NCBI GenBank assembly: GCA_963989385.1 | Contig: OZ022505.1 | Span: 57,167,737-57,231,736, forward strand | From: Ctena decussata | Taxonomy: Eukaryota; Mollusca; Bivalvia; Lucinida; Lucinidae | Reading direction: 5' to 3' | DNA: 64,000 bases | Part shown: positions 32,402 to 45,169 of the stretch, in pieces | How the letters are laid out: each line of letters opens with the position of its first letter | Position numbering within the stretch: position 1 is the stretch's first letter | The notes under the pieces: generated by a model | What the model saw: the letters and a program-made list of their open reading frames with translations, nothing else | Database searches by the model: none | Told to the model about the DNA's origin: nothing | Translations under genes and position numbers: made by a program

Positions 32402-35036
32402 TAGCTCACCATACACCTTCTGTCAACAGACACAATTTGTCAATTCGCTCATTTGTTACAAATTTGAAACCAGTAGCTTAAAAGGTGCCCATATTTTAAT
32501 TTTAAAATCTTAGTGACCTTGAGCAAAGTTCAAAAATGACCTTGACCTTTGATGACCTTGTCTTCATGTATTCATTTAGTTAACCATATTTTCCAATTAT
32601 TATATCTAGGCTTAAAACATTCTGTAACATCACTTGTTTAAGCATTTTCCCACATAAAAGCATAACATACCAAAGTTGACCTTGCCATAAATTAGGACAA
32701 GGTCAATGCCCCGTCATGATTTGTACAAACTATGATGGGACCCGAGTCCTCAATGCTACATAACATGCCACGAGGTCATTGTGCCTTTGGTTCTGGAGAA
32801 GTAGATTTTTGAAGGCCTTTAATCATATATCGCCATGTCGTAGACTTGAATGGTTTGTGAGAAATGAACTGCTTAAGCATTTTCCAATGCACCAAAATTG
32901 ACCTTGCCATAAATTAGGTCACAGTCAATGCACAGTCCTGATTTGTATAAATTATGATGGGCCCAACTTCCAAATGCTAGATACCATGTTAAAAGGTCAT
33001 AGGCCTTTTAGTTCTGGAGAAGAAGATTTTTGAAGGGGTTTTACCATGTGTGGACATGGCGGCCATCTTGGTCATGTGACCCAGATCCTGGGAACCTTCT
33101 TCCGTTCCCCCATCCCATTAAGACTCCATATGAAATTTGGCTTCAATCAGTGAAGTGGTTTCAGAGGATAATATGTTTGAAAATCTTGACAACAGATGGA
33201 CGGGCTGACAGAATGACCTTGACCCTCAGTGACAATACCTTCATCTGGTCATTCAGTTAACCATATATTCTAAATCTTGAATAGTTTCTGAAAAATCCAC
33301 TGTTTAAGCATTTTCCCATATAAAAGCCTAACATACCAAAGCTGACAGTGTCATAAATTAGGTCAAGGTCAAAGCATGGTCATCATTTATATAAACTATG
33401 ATGGGCCCGTGTGCCTAATGCTACGTACTAAGTTTCAAGGTCATAGGCCTTCTGGTTCTGAAGAAGAAGATTTTTTATGTTTTTACCATATTTGGGCGTG
33501 GTGGCCATTTTGGTCATGTGACCCAGACCCTGGTAACAAACTTTCGTTCCCCCATCCCACTGAGACTCCATATGAAATTTGGCTTCAATCAGCTCAGTGG
33601 TTTCTGAGGAGAAGACGGGCTGACAGAATGACCTTGACCTTTAGTGATATAATATCTTCAGCTGTTCATTTAGTTGACCAAATATACCAAATATTGTACC
33701 TTAGACTTAAATAGTTTCTGAGAAATCCACTGTTTAGGCCTTTTCCCAAATAAAAGCCTAAGGTACCGAAGTTGACCGTGTCATAAATTAGGTCAAGGGC
33801 ACCGCAAGGTCATCATTTGTACAAACTATGATTGGCCTGAATGCCCGATGCTACATACCAAGTTTCAAGGTCATAGGCCTTTTGGTTCTGGAGAAGAAGA
33901 TTTTTGAAGGGTTTTTACCATGTATGGGCGTGGCGGCCATATTGGTCATGTGACCCGGATAGCCCGAACAAACTTCCGTTCCCCTAACCTAGGTAGGCTC
34001 CATTTGAAATTTGGCTTCAATGGACCCAGTGGTTTCAGAGGAGAAGATGTTTGTAGGTCTTGATGGAGGACGGGCTGACAGAATGACCTTGACCTTAAGT
34101 GACATAATATCTTCAGCTGTTCATTTAGTTGACCATTTATACCAAAGAATTGTACCTTAAAGTTAAACAGTTTCTGAGAAATCCACTGTTTAGGCGTTTT
34201 CCCAGATAAAAACGTAAGGTGCCGAAGTTGACCATGTCATAAATTAGGTCAAGGTCACCGCATGATCATCATTTGTATAAACTATGATGAGCCCGAATGC
34301 CCAATGGTACATACCAAGTTTCAAGGTCATAGGCCTTTTGGTTCTGGAGAAGAAAATTAATGAAGGGGTTTTACCATATGTGGGCATGGCGGCCATCTTG
34401 GTCATGTGACCCAGACCCTGGGTATAAACTTTCGTTCCCCCAGCCCACTGAGACTCCATATGAAATTTGGCTACAATGGACTCAGTGGTTTCAGAGGAGA
34501 AGATGTTTGAAAAGCTTGCCGACGGATGGAACGACGGAATGACCTTGACCTTTAGTGAAATAATATCTTCATTTGCTCATTTAGTTGACCATGTATACCA
34601 AGTATTGTACCTTCGACTTAAATAGTTTCTGAGAAATCCATTGTTTTAGCGTTTTCCCATATGAAAGCCTAACGTATCAAAGTTGACCGTGTCATAAATT
34701 AGGTCAAGGTCAACGCAAGGTCATCAGTTGTATAAACTATAATGGGCTCACATGCCCGATGCTACATACCAAGTTTCAAGGTCATAGGCCTTTTGGTTCT
34801 GGAGAAGAAGATTTTTGAAGGGTTTTTACCATATATGGGCGTGGCGGACATCTTGGTCATGTGACCCAGATACATCTATGTAGGCTCCATATGGAATGTG
34901 GCTTCAATCGGCCCAGTGGTTTCAGAGGAGATGTTTGAAAATGTTGACGACGGACGGACGGACGACGGACGGACGGACGACGGATGCCTGGCTATACTAT
35001 AAGCTCACCTAGGAGCCTAAAGACTCAGGTGAGCTA
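32402..35036. mobile_element. 2.6-kb non-autonomous element of 430-465-bp tandem units
   Basis: The ends are TAGCTCACC (32402-32410) and GGTGAGCTA (35028-35036). Internal units are marked by AAATTAGGTCAAGGTCA at about 32690 (variant), 32913, 33355, 33781, 34241 and 34695, so the period is about 430-465 bp after a shorter first unit. Each unit carries CATAGGCCTTTTGGTTCTGG, a CATGTGACCCAGA block, GACGGGCTGACAGAATGACC and several TGACCTTGACC / AGGTCA words. A (GACG)n tract (34940-34983) precedes the right end. Repeated short ORFs (MKGFYHVWTWRPSW...) are shadows of the unit. No transposase. Confidence 0.85.
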
Positions 35037-35176
35037 AAACTGGCAGAGACTGAGAGAGAGAGCCAGTCCAAAGCTGTCAGCTCGTAGAAAGCTCGGCTTA
35101 AATTGATGGTAAGGAAGCTAAATGATATATCCCTACAGCAACTCATTTAAACGAACTATACGCTCGTATGTTACAC
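35037..35176. other. Short spacer
   Basis: A short GAGAGA run. Nothing else. Confidence 0.4.
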
Positions 35177-35312
35177 GTGTGTACATCATCTAAAGTGGTC
35201 CCGCATCTATACTGGTCTTGGCCTCTACTTTGGTCCTGCTTAGCCTTTAAACTGGTCCCGGCTAGCATCTACTATGGTGCGATAAGCAGCCTCTAAAATG
35301 ATCCCAGTTATA
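35177..35312. repeat. Half-copy of the TGGTCCTGCATCTA element
   Basis: About 115 bp (GTGTGTACATCATCTAAAGT, then TGGTCC-type ~20-bp units up to GTGCGATAAGCAG) match the right arm of the foldback element at 36691-36803 in the same orientation. Here the sequence continues past GATAAGCAG with CCTCTAAAATGATC, showing what is missing at the satellite junction. Confidence 0.75.
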
Positions 35313-36582
35313 TATCTGATAACTATGCATAGTAGTGCCTTCTACTAATAAGTTGTTATTGCTATGGGTAATGTGAATCTAACGAAGCCTCAGCCCAGCC
35401 TGGGCATGCACCCAGTGTGATTAGCAGCGGAAGTAGTTTTGTGGCGTTTTCAAAACGTTCCGTGTCATTGTAGGCACAGCTAAAACTCTTTTCGAAGCAT
35501 TTTCTCCAAAGTTTTCGAGTGTCATAATGTTTTCTTATGCAATTAATAATAGCCATCAAACATGCTTTTATGATACTGATACATTCATATCTACTGAGCC
35601 CGTCGGAAGGCGTTGAATCCCCCGCCTTTCAGGCTCGGGTTTTAATGGATTTAGACCGCTGCAATCGACTAAATGGTTTTAATAAAATATTAAATACATG
35701 TAATTCGAATCAGGTTCTATGATTTTTAAGTATGATTACAGGTCTCCAGGAATGCTAGACTATTTCTCTGTTACAGTATTCCAAGTTAGTCCTGTATTTC
35801 AGCTACAAAGTAATAGAGTCTTCTGGTCATCGTTTACAGTAGTTAAGTACCTTGTTGCAGATGAACATATAAATATACGGCCTGAATGCTAGGCTACTCG
35901 GGGACCAAAGATGATAATGCATAGAAAATCATGGTTGTTCCCTTTATCATACATGTGCGCGCAATCCACAGTATGCTTTCGCATGTGAATACGCATATCG
36001 GGCGCAGTTTTTCATGACCATGCAATAACTTTTTCGTGTTACAATTTTCGTGTTACAGGAGTCTCATCATCAAATCAAACTACAGCACAAGAAAACATCA
36101 TGTCGTGGTTGCTTGAAGCTAAATTATATAGCCAAAGTCTTCTTGTACCTTGCGTTTTATCCAAAATAAATGCGAAAAGATAAAGCATTCGCGGTAGGAG
36201 AATATTTTGCACATACGATCCAGAGGCAACATGCTTCGTACTAATTTGCATGCTAAATCAATTTTTTTCGATTCGATGCGTAGATGGTTGACAAAAGCAC
36301 GAGGCGCAAAAGCATGGAGCTGTCTCAATAACCTACTGGAATTTTAATTTTCTATGCACGAACATTAGCGTTCAATATTGAAAATAAAACGACATAAGCT
36401 TAGGAAGAGGGGCGGGGCTAAACTAGCCCTTCTCCTTCCCCTACACGTCCCCACCACACACACACACACGAGAATTATTTTTATAATGGCTTGTTCCGAT
36501 GCTACGAAGTCGTGAGAAGCAGTTTTTATCAGAAAAAAAAAAACCTGTTAGTTTTCATGTATTTACGTTATGCTCCCAAGAT
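35313..36582. other. Intergenic; MITE trace and a short CA tract
   Basis: At 35385-35430, AACGAAGCCTCAGCCCAGCC is a trace of the palindromic MITE. A (CA)n tract lies at about 36452-36470. ORFs are short and unassigned. Confidence 0.4.
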
Positions 36583-36803
36583 CATTTTAGAGGCTGCTTA
36601 TCGCACCCCAATAGATGCTGGCCGGGACCAATTTAGAGGTTGGTCAGGACCAGTTTAGATGTCAGGATCACTTTAAATGATGTACACACGTGTGTACATC
36701 ATCTATAGTGGTCCTGCATCTATACTGGTCCTGGCCTCTATTTTGGTCCTGACTAGCCTCTAAACTGGTGCCGGCTGGCATCTATTATGGTGCGATAAGC
36801 AGT
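36583..36803. mobile_element. Foldback element of ~20-bp TGGTCC units, abutting satellite array 2
   Basis: The left arm (36583-36690) and right arm (36691-36803) are inverted around GATGTACACACGTGTGTACATC, of which the core CACACGTGTG is perfect. Each arm is made of repeated CTCTA(A/T)ANTGGTCC-like units about 20 bp long. The right arm stops at GATAAGCAG, exactly where satellite monomers begin, so it lacks about 15 bp present in the left arm and in the copy at 35177. Confidence 0.8.
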
Positions 36804-39800
36804 ATACGGTCAAAACCTTAATATTAGATACATTATTTGATGTTATTCATATGTGACTATGATGTTCTGTCCTGGTTACATTGGTGTTACGCAGGTTACA
36901 GTATATCCTTGATAGGCCATCTTCACAAATCGAATGTTACAATGTTACAGCGTTACAGCTCATCAGGGCACTAAAAACATAAAATATAGGATTGGAATAT
37001 TATGTTTCCCCGTTGTAACTGTGAAGTTCTTTAACTGTTACACTGATGTTACAGGAGTTACAGCGCATTCTCGATATGGCCACTCCACAACTTCAATGTT
37101 ACAATGTTACAGCGTTCCAGCCCATCTGGGCACTAGAATCTTAAAATACATTATGAGAATATTATGTCTCTTCTTTGTGACAGTGATGTTCTTTGGTCGT
37201 TACACTGATGTAACAAGAGTTACAGCGCATTCTCGACATGCCCTCGCCACAAATCCAATGTTACAATGTTACAGCGTTACAGCTCATGTATACGGTAAAA
37301 ACGTTAATATTAGATACATTATTTGATGTTATTCCCATGTGACTATGATGTTCTGTCCTAGTTACATTAATGTTACACAGGTTACAGTATATCCTTGATA
37401 GGTCATCTTCACAAATCGAATGTTACAATGTTACAGCGTTACAGCCCATCAGGGCACAAAAAACATAAAATATAGGGTAGGAATATTATGTTTCCCCGTT
37501 GTAACTGTGAAGTTCTTTAACTGTTACACTGATATTACAGGAGTTACAGCGCATTCTCGATATGGCCACTCCACAACTTCAATGTTACAATGTTACAGCG
37601 TTACAGCCCATCTGGGCACTAGAATCTGAAAATACATTATGAGAATTTTATGTCTCTTCTTTGTGACAGTCATGTTCTTTGGTCGTTACACTGATGTTAC
37701 AAGAGTAACATTGCATTCTCGACATGCCCTCTCCACAAATCCAATGTTACAATGTTACAGCGTTACAGCTCATGTATACGGTAAAAACGTTAATATTAGA
37801 TACATTATTTGATGTTATTCCCATGTGACTATGATGTTCTGTCCTAGTTACATTGATGTTACACAGGTTACAGTATATCCTTGATAGGCCATCTTCACAA
37901 ATCGAATGTTACAATGTTACAGCGTTACAGCCCATCAGGGCACAAAAAACATAAAATAGAGGATTGGAATATTATGTTTCCCCGTTGTAACTGTGAAGTT
38001 CTTTAACTGTTACACTGATGTTACAGGAGTTACAGCGCATTCTCGATATGGCCACTCCACAACTTCAATGTTACAATGTTACAGCGTTACAGCCCATCTG
38101 GGCACTAGAATCTTAAAATACATTATGAGAATTTTATGTCTCTTCTCTGTGACAGTCATGTTCTTTGGTCGTTACACTGATGTTACAAGAGTTACAGCGC
38201 ATTCTCGACATGCCCTCGCCACAAATCCAATGTTACAATGTTACAGCGTTACAGCTCATGTATACGGTAAAAACGTTAATATTAGATACATTATTTGATG
38301 TTATTCACATGTGACTATGATGCTCTTTCCTCGTTACATTGATGTTACACAGGTTACAGTATATCCTTGATAGGCCATCTTCACAAATCGAATGTTACAA
38401 TGTTACAGCGTTACAGCCCATTAGGGCACAAAAAACATAAAATATAGGGTAGGAATATTATGTTTCCCCGTTGTAACTGTGAAGTTCTTTAACTGTTACA
38501 CTGATGTTACAGGAGTTACAGCGCATTCTCGATATGACCACTCCACAACTTCAATGTTACAATGTTACAGCGTTACAGCCCATCTGGGCACTAGAATCAG
38601 AAAATACATTATGAGAATTTTATGTCTCTTCTTTGTGACAGTCATGTTCTTTGGTCGTTACACTGATGTTACAAGAGTTACAGCGGATTCTCGACATGCC
38701 CTCTCCACAAATCCAATGTTACAATGTTACAACGTTAATATTAGATACATTATTTGATGTTATTCCCATGTGACTATGATGTTCTGTCCTAGTTACATTG
38801 ATGTTACACAGGTTACAATCTTAAAATACATTATGAGAATTTTATGTCTCTTCTCTGTGACAGTCATGTTCTTTGGTCGTTACACTGATGTTACAAGAGT
38901 TACAGCGCATTCTCGACATGCCCTCGCCACAAATCCAATGTTACAATGTTACAGCGTTACAGCTCATGTATACGGTAAAAACGTTAATATTAGATACATT
39001 ATTTGATGTTATTCACATGTGACTATGATGTTCTTTCCTCGTTACATTGATGTTACACAGGTTACAGTATATCCTTGATAGGCCATCTTCACAAATCGAA
39101 TGTTACAATGTTACAGCGTTACAGCCCATTAGGGCACAAAAAACATAAAATATAGGGTAGGAATATTATGTTTCCCCGTTGTAACTGTGAAGTTCTTGAA
39201 CTGTTACACTGATGTTACAGGAGTTACAGCGCATTCTCGATATGACCACTCCACAACTTCAATGTTACAATGTTACAGCGTTACAGCCCATCTGGGCACT
39301 AGAATCAGAAAATACATTATGAGAATTTTATGTCTCTTCTTTGTGACAGTCATGTTCTTTGGTCGTTACACTGATGTTACAAGAGTTACAGCGGATTCTC
39401 GACATGCCCTCTCCACAAATCCAATGTTACAATGTTACAGCGTTACAGCTCATGTATACGGTAAAAACGTTAATATTAGATACATTATTTGATGTTATTC
39501 CCATGTGACTATGATGTTCTGTCCTAGTTACATTGATGTTACACAGGTTACAGTATATCCTTGATAGGCCATCTTCACAAATCGAATGTTACAATGTTAC
39601 AGCGTTACAGCCCATCAGGGCACAAAAAACATAAAATATAGGATTGGAATATTATGTTTCCCCGTTGTAACTGTGAAGTTCTTTAACTGTTACACTGATG
39701 TTACAGGAGTTACAGCGCATTCTCGATATGGCCACACCACAACTTCAATGTTACAATGTTACAGCGTTACAGCCCATCAGGGCACAAAAAACATAAAATA

Positions 39801-42800
39801 TAGGGTAGGAATATTATGTTTCCCCATTGTCACTGTGAAGTTCTTTAACTGTTACACTGATGTTACAGGAGTTACAGCGCATTCTCGATATGGCCACTCC
39901 ACAACTTCAATGTTACAGCGTTATAGCCCATCTGGGCACTAGAATCTTAAAATACATTATGAGAATTTTATGTCTCTTCTTTGTGACAGTCATGTTCTTT
40001 GGTCGTTACACTGATGTTACAAGAGTTACATTGCATTCTCGACATGCCCTCTCCACAAATCCAATGTTACAATGTTACAGCGTTACAGCCCATGTATAGG
40101 GTAAAAACGTTAATATTAGATACATTATTTGATGTTATTCATATGTGACTATGATGTTCTTTACTAGTTACATTGATGTTACACAGGTTACAGTATATCC
40201 TTGATAGGCCATCTTCACAAATCGAATGTTACAATGTTACAGCGTTACAGCCCATCAGGGCACAAAAAACATAAAATATAGGGTAGGAATATTATGTTTC
40301 CCCGTTGTAACTGTGAAGTTCTTTAACTGTTACACTGATGTCACAGGAGTTACAGCGCATTCTCGATATGGCCACTCCACAACTTCAATGTTACAATGTT
40401 ACAGCGTCACAGCCCATCTGGGCACTAGAATCTTAAAATACATTATGAGTATTTTATGTCTCTTCTTTGTGACAGTCATGTTCTTTGGTCGTTACACTGA
40501 TGTTACAAGAGTTACAGCGCATTCTCGAAATGCCCTCTCCACAAATCCAATGTTACAATATTACAGCGTTACAGCCCATGTATACGGTAAAAAAGTTAAT
40601 ATTAGATACATTATTTGATGTTATTCACATGTGACAATGATGTTCTGTCCTAGTTACATTGATGTTACACAGGTTACAGTATATCCTTGATAGGCCATAT
40701 TCACAAATCGAATGTTACAATGTTACAGCGTTACAGCCCATCAGGGCACAAAAAACTTAAAATATAGGATAGGAATATTATGTTTCCCCGTTGTAACTGT
40801 GAAGTTCTTTAACTGTTACACTATTGTTACAGGAGTTACAGCGCATTCTCGATATGGCCACTCCACAACTTCAATGTTACGGTGTTAGAGCGTTACAGCC
40901 CATCTGGGCACTAGAATCTTAAAATACATTATGAGAATTTTATGTCTCTTCTTTGTGACAGTCATGTTCTTTGGTCGTTACACTGACGTTACCAGAGTTA
41001 CAGCGCATTCTCGACATGCCCTCACCACAAATCCAATGTTACAATGTTACAGCGTTACAGCCCATGTATACGGTAAAAACCGTAATATTAGATACATTAT
41101 TTGATGTTATTCACATGTTACTATGATGTTCTGTCCTAGTTACATTGATGTTACACAGGTTACAGTATATCCTTGATATGCAATCTTCACAAATCGAATG
41201 TTACAATGTTACAGCGTTACAGCCCATCAGGGCACTAAAAACATAAAATAGAGGATTGGAATATTATGTTTCCCCGTTGTAACTGTGAAGTTCTTTAACT
41301 GTTACACTAATGTTACAGGAGTTACAGCGCATTCTCGATATGGCCACTCCACAACTTCAATGTTACAATGTTACAGCGTTACAGCCCATCTGGGCACTAG
41401 AATCTTAAAATACATTATGAGAATTTTATGTCTCTTCTTTGTGACAGTGATGTTCTTTGGTCGTTACACTGATGTTACAAGAGTTACAGCGCATTCTCGA
41501 CATGCCCTCTCCACAAATCCAATGTTACAATGTTACAGCGTTACAGCCCATGTATAGGGTAAAAACGTTAATATTAGATACATTATTTGATGTTATTCAC
41601 ATGTGACTATGATGTTCTGTCCTAGTTACATTGATGTTACACAGGTTACAGTATATCCTTGATAGGCCATCTTCACAAATCGAATGTTACAATGTTACAG
41701 CGTTACAGCCCATCAGGGCACAAAAAACATAAAATATAGGATAGGAATATTATGTTTCCCCGTTGTAACTGTGAAGTTCTTTAACTGTTACACTGATGTT
41801 ACAGGAGTTACAGCGCATTCTCGATATGGCCACTCCACAACTTCAATGTTACAATGTTACAGCGTCACAGCCCATCTGGGCACTAGAATCTTAAAATACA
41901 TTATGAGAATTTTATGTCTCTTCTATGTGACAGTGATGTTCTTTGGTCGTTACACTGATATTACCAGAGTTACAGCGCATTCTCGACATGCCCTCTCCAC
42001 AAATCCAATGTTACAATATTACAGCGTTACAGCCCATGTATACGGTAAAAACCTTAATATTAGATACATTATTTGATGTTATTCACATGTGACTATGATG
42101 TTCTGTCCTAGTTACATTGATGTTACACAGGTTACAGTATATCCTTGATAGGTAATCTACACGAATCGAATGTTACAATGTTACAGCGTTACAGCCCATC
42201 AGGGCATTAAAAACATAAAATATAGGATTGGAATATTATGTTTCCCCGTTGTAACTGTGAAGTTCTTTAACTGTTACACTGATGTTACAGGAGTTACAGC
42301 GCATTCTCGATATGGCCACTCCACAACTCAATGTTACGGTGTTACAGCGTTACAGCCCATATGGGCACTAGAATCTTAAAAAACATTATGAGAATTTTAT
42401 GTCTCTTCTTTGTGACAGTGATGTTCTTTGGGCGTTACACTGATGTTACCAGAGTTATAGCGCATTCTCGCCATGCCCTCTCCACAAATCCAATGTTACA
42501 ATGTTACAGCGTTACAGCCCATGTATACGGTAAAAACGTTAATATTAGATACATTATTTGATGTTATTCCCATGTGACTATGATGTTCTGTCCTAGTTAC
42601 ATTGATGTTACACAGGTTACAGTATATCCTTGATAGGCCATCTTCACAAATCGAATGTTACAATGTTACAGCGTTACAGCCCATCAGGGCACAAAAAACA
42701 TAAAATATAGGATAGGAATATTATGTTTCCCCGTTGTAACTGTGAAGATCTTTAACTGTTACACTGATGTTACAGGAGTTACAGCGCATTCTCGATATGG

Positions 42801-44640
42801 CCACTCCACAACTTCAATGTTACAATGTTACACCGTCACAGCCCATCTGGGCACTAGAATCTTAAAATACATTATGAGAATTTTATGTCTTTTCTTTGTG
42901 ACAGTGATGTTCTTTGGGTGTTACACGGATGTTACAAGAGTTACAGCGCATTCTCGACATGCCTTCTCCACAAATCCAATGTTACAATGTTACACCGTTA
43001 CAGCTCATGTATGCGGTAAAAACGTTAATATTAGATACATTATTTGATGTTCTTCATATGTGACTATGATGTTCTGTCTTAGTTACATTGATGTTACACA
43101 GGTTTCAGTATATCCTTGATAGGCCATCTTCACAAATCAAATGTTACAATGTTACAGCGTTACAGCCCATCAGGGCACTAAAAACATAAAATATATGATA
43201 GGAATATAATGTTTTCCCGTTGTAACTGTGAAGTTCTTTAACTGTTACACTGATGTTACAGGAATTACAGCGCATTCTCGATATGGCCACTCCACAACTT
43301 CAATGTTACAATGTTACAGCGTTACAGCCCATCTGGGCACTAGAAACTAAAAATATATTATGAGAATTTTAGGTCTCTTCTTTGTGACAGTGATGTTCTT
43401 TGGTCGTTACACTGATGTTACAAGAGTTACAGCGCATTCTCGACATGCCCTCGCCACAAATCCAATGTTACAATGTTACAGCGTTACAGCACACGTATTC
43501 GGTAAAAACGTTAACATTAGATACATTATTTGATGTTATTCATATGTGACTATGATGTTCTGTCTAAGTTACATTGATGTTACACAGGTTACAGTATATC
43601 CTTTACAGGCCATCTTCACAAACCAAATGTTACAATGTTACAGCGTTACAGCCCATCATGGCACTAAAACATAAAATATAGGATAGGAATATTATGTTTT
43701 CCCATTGTAACTGTGAAGTTCTTAAATTGTTACACTGATGTTGCAGGAGTTTCAGCACATTCTTGATATTGCCCCTCCACAACTTCAATGTTACAATGTT
43801 ACAGCGTTACAGCCCATCTGGGCACTAGAATCTTAAAATATATTATGAGAATTTTATGTTTCTCCTTTGTGACAGTGATGTTCTTTGGTCGTTACACTGA
43901 TATTACCAGAGTTACAGCGCATTCTCGACATGCCCTCGCCACAAATCCAGTGTTACAACGTTACAGCATTACAGCCCATATATACAGTTAAAACCTTAAT
44001 ATTAGATACATTATTTGATGTTATTCATATGTGACTATGATATTCTGTCCTAGTTACATTGATGTTACACAGGTTACAGTATATCCTTGATAGGCCATCT
44101 TCACGAATCGAATGTTACAATGTTACAGCGTTACAGCCCATCAGGGCACAGAAACATAAAATATAGGATAGGAATATTATGTTTCCCCGTTGTAACTGTG
44201 AAGTTCTTTAACTGTTACACTGATGTTACAGGAGTTACAGCGCATTCTCGATATGGCCACTCCACAACTTCAATGTTACAATGTTACAGCGTTACAGCCC
44301 ATCTGGGCAATAGAATCTTAAAATATATTATGAGAATTTTATGTCTCTTCTTTGTGACAGTGATGTTCTTTGGTCGTTACACTGATGTTACAAGAGTTAC
44401 AGCGCATTCTCGCCATGCCCTCTCCACAAATCCAATGTTACAATGTTACAGCGTTACAGCCCATGTATACGGTAAAAACCGTAATATTAGATACATTATT
44501 TGATGTTATTCATATGTGACTATGATGTTCTGTCCTAGTTACATTGATGTTACACAGGTTACAGTAGATCCTTGATAAGCCATCTTTACAAATCAAAAGT
44601 TACAATGTTACAGCGTTACAGCCCATCAGGGCACTATAAA
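36804..44640 (+). repeat. Satellite array 2, ~48 monomers in a 486-bp three-monomer higher-order repeat
   Basis: Three monomer types of 162 bp alternate. A: CCCATCAGGGCAC...TTTCCCCGTTGTAACTG. B: CCCATCTGGGCACTAG...TGTCTCTTCTTTGTGACAG. C: GTATACGGTAAAAACG...CCTTGATAGGCCATC. All start GTTACAATGTTACAGCGTTACAG. The type-C landmark GATGTTATTC (one copy reads GATGTTCTTC) occurs 17 times, 485-487 bp apart except for two irregular spots: a shortened block near 38.7-39.0 kb and an extra A monomer at 39.6-39.9 kb. The family is the same as array 1 but in the opposite orientation. ORFs of 130 codons (MLQCYSVTAHQGTKNIKYR...) recur because 486 is divisible by three, and end at the same stop in type C. Confidence 0.97.
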
Positions 44641-45150
44641 CATTAGTCGCATGAGAAGAATCAAATGTTTCAGTGATATACCCTTATAGTTTTATTGTTT
44701 ATAACACGTTGTTACTGAACGTTACATATATTACACAAGTAACAAATTCATAGTGGTTCAATATTTTGGACCAATTTTATGCTCTATCTCATAAAAAGTT
44801 AAATATGCATGCTTATTTGCTTTTTTTTATTATTTCTTTTCCTGGTGTAAAATGAGAGAAGTGACAAGACATTTTAAAGGCAATAGTAATAAATAAATTA
44901 ACAGAAATGAAATATATTTGAATGATATGTTTAAAAGATGAGCACCTTAAAACATGTAATATCACCAAAAGTTCGTTTGAAGCCAGCTGTTCGTTTGTCA
45001 CACCAACTTCATCTCAAACTTCAATGACCAAGTGTTTAAACAAATAAAGGAAATAATGAATCTAAACAAACAAACATAAACGTATCCATACCAAATTTAG
45101 TGCGACAGACGCGCGTTTCTGTATTAAATTTTTCAGCGTGGATAAGCCCT
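44641..45150. other. Intergenic, nothing recognised
   Basis: The last satellite similarity fades after CACTATAAACATTAG. Nothing beyond this was recognised. Confidence 0.45.
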
Positions 45151-45169
45151 AAAGTTTGAAAGAAAAGGG

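Noticed and set aside
33030..33714. ORFs beginning MKGFYHVWTWRPSW and relatives
   Set aside because: They recur in each ~445-bp unit of a non-autonomous element with shifting ends, a repeat shadow rather than a protein family.
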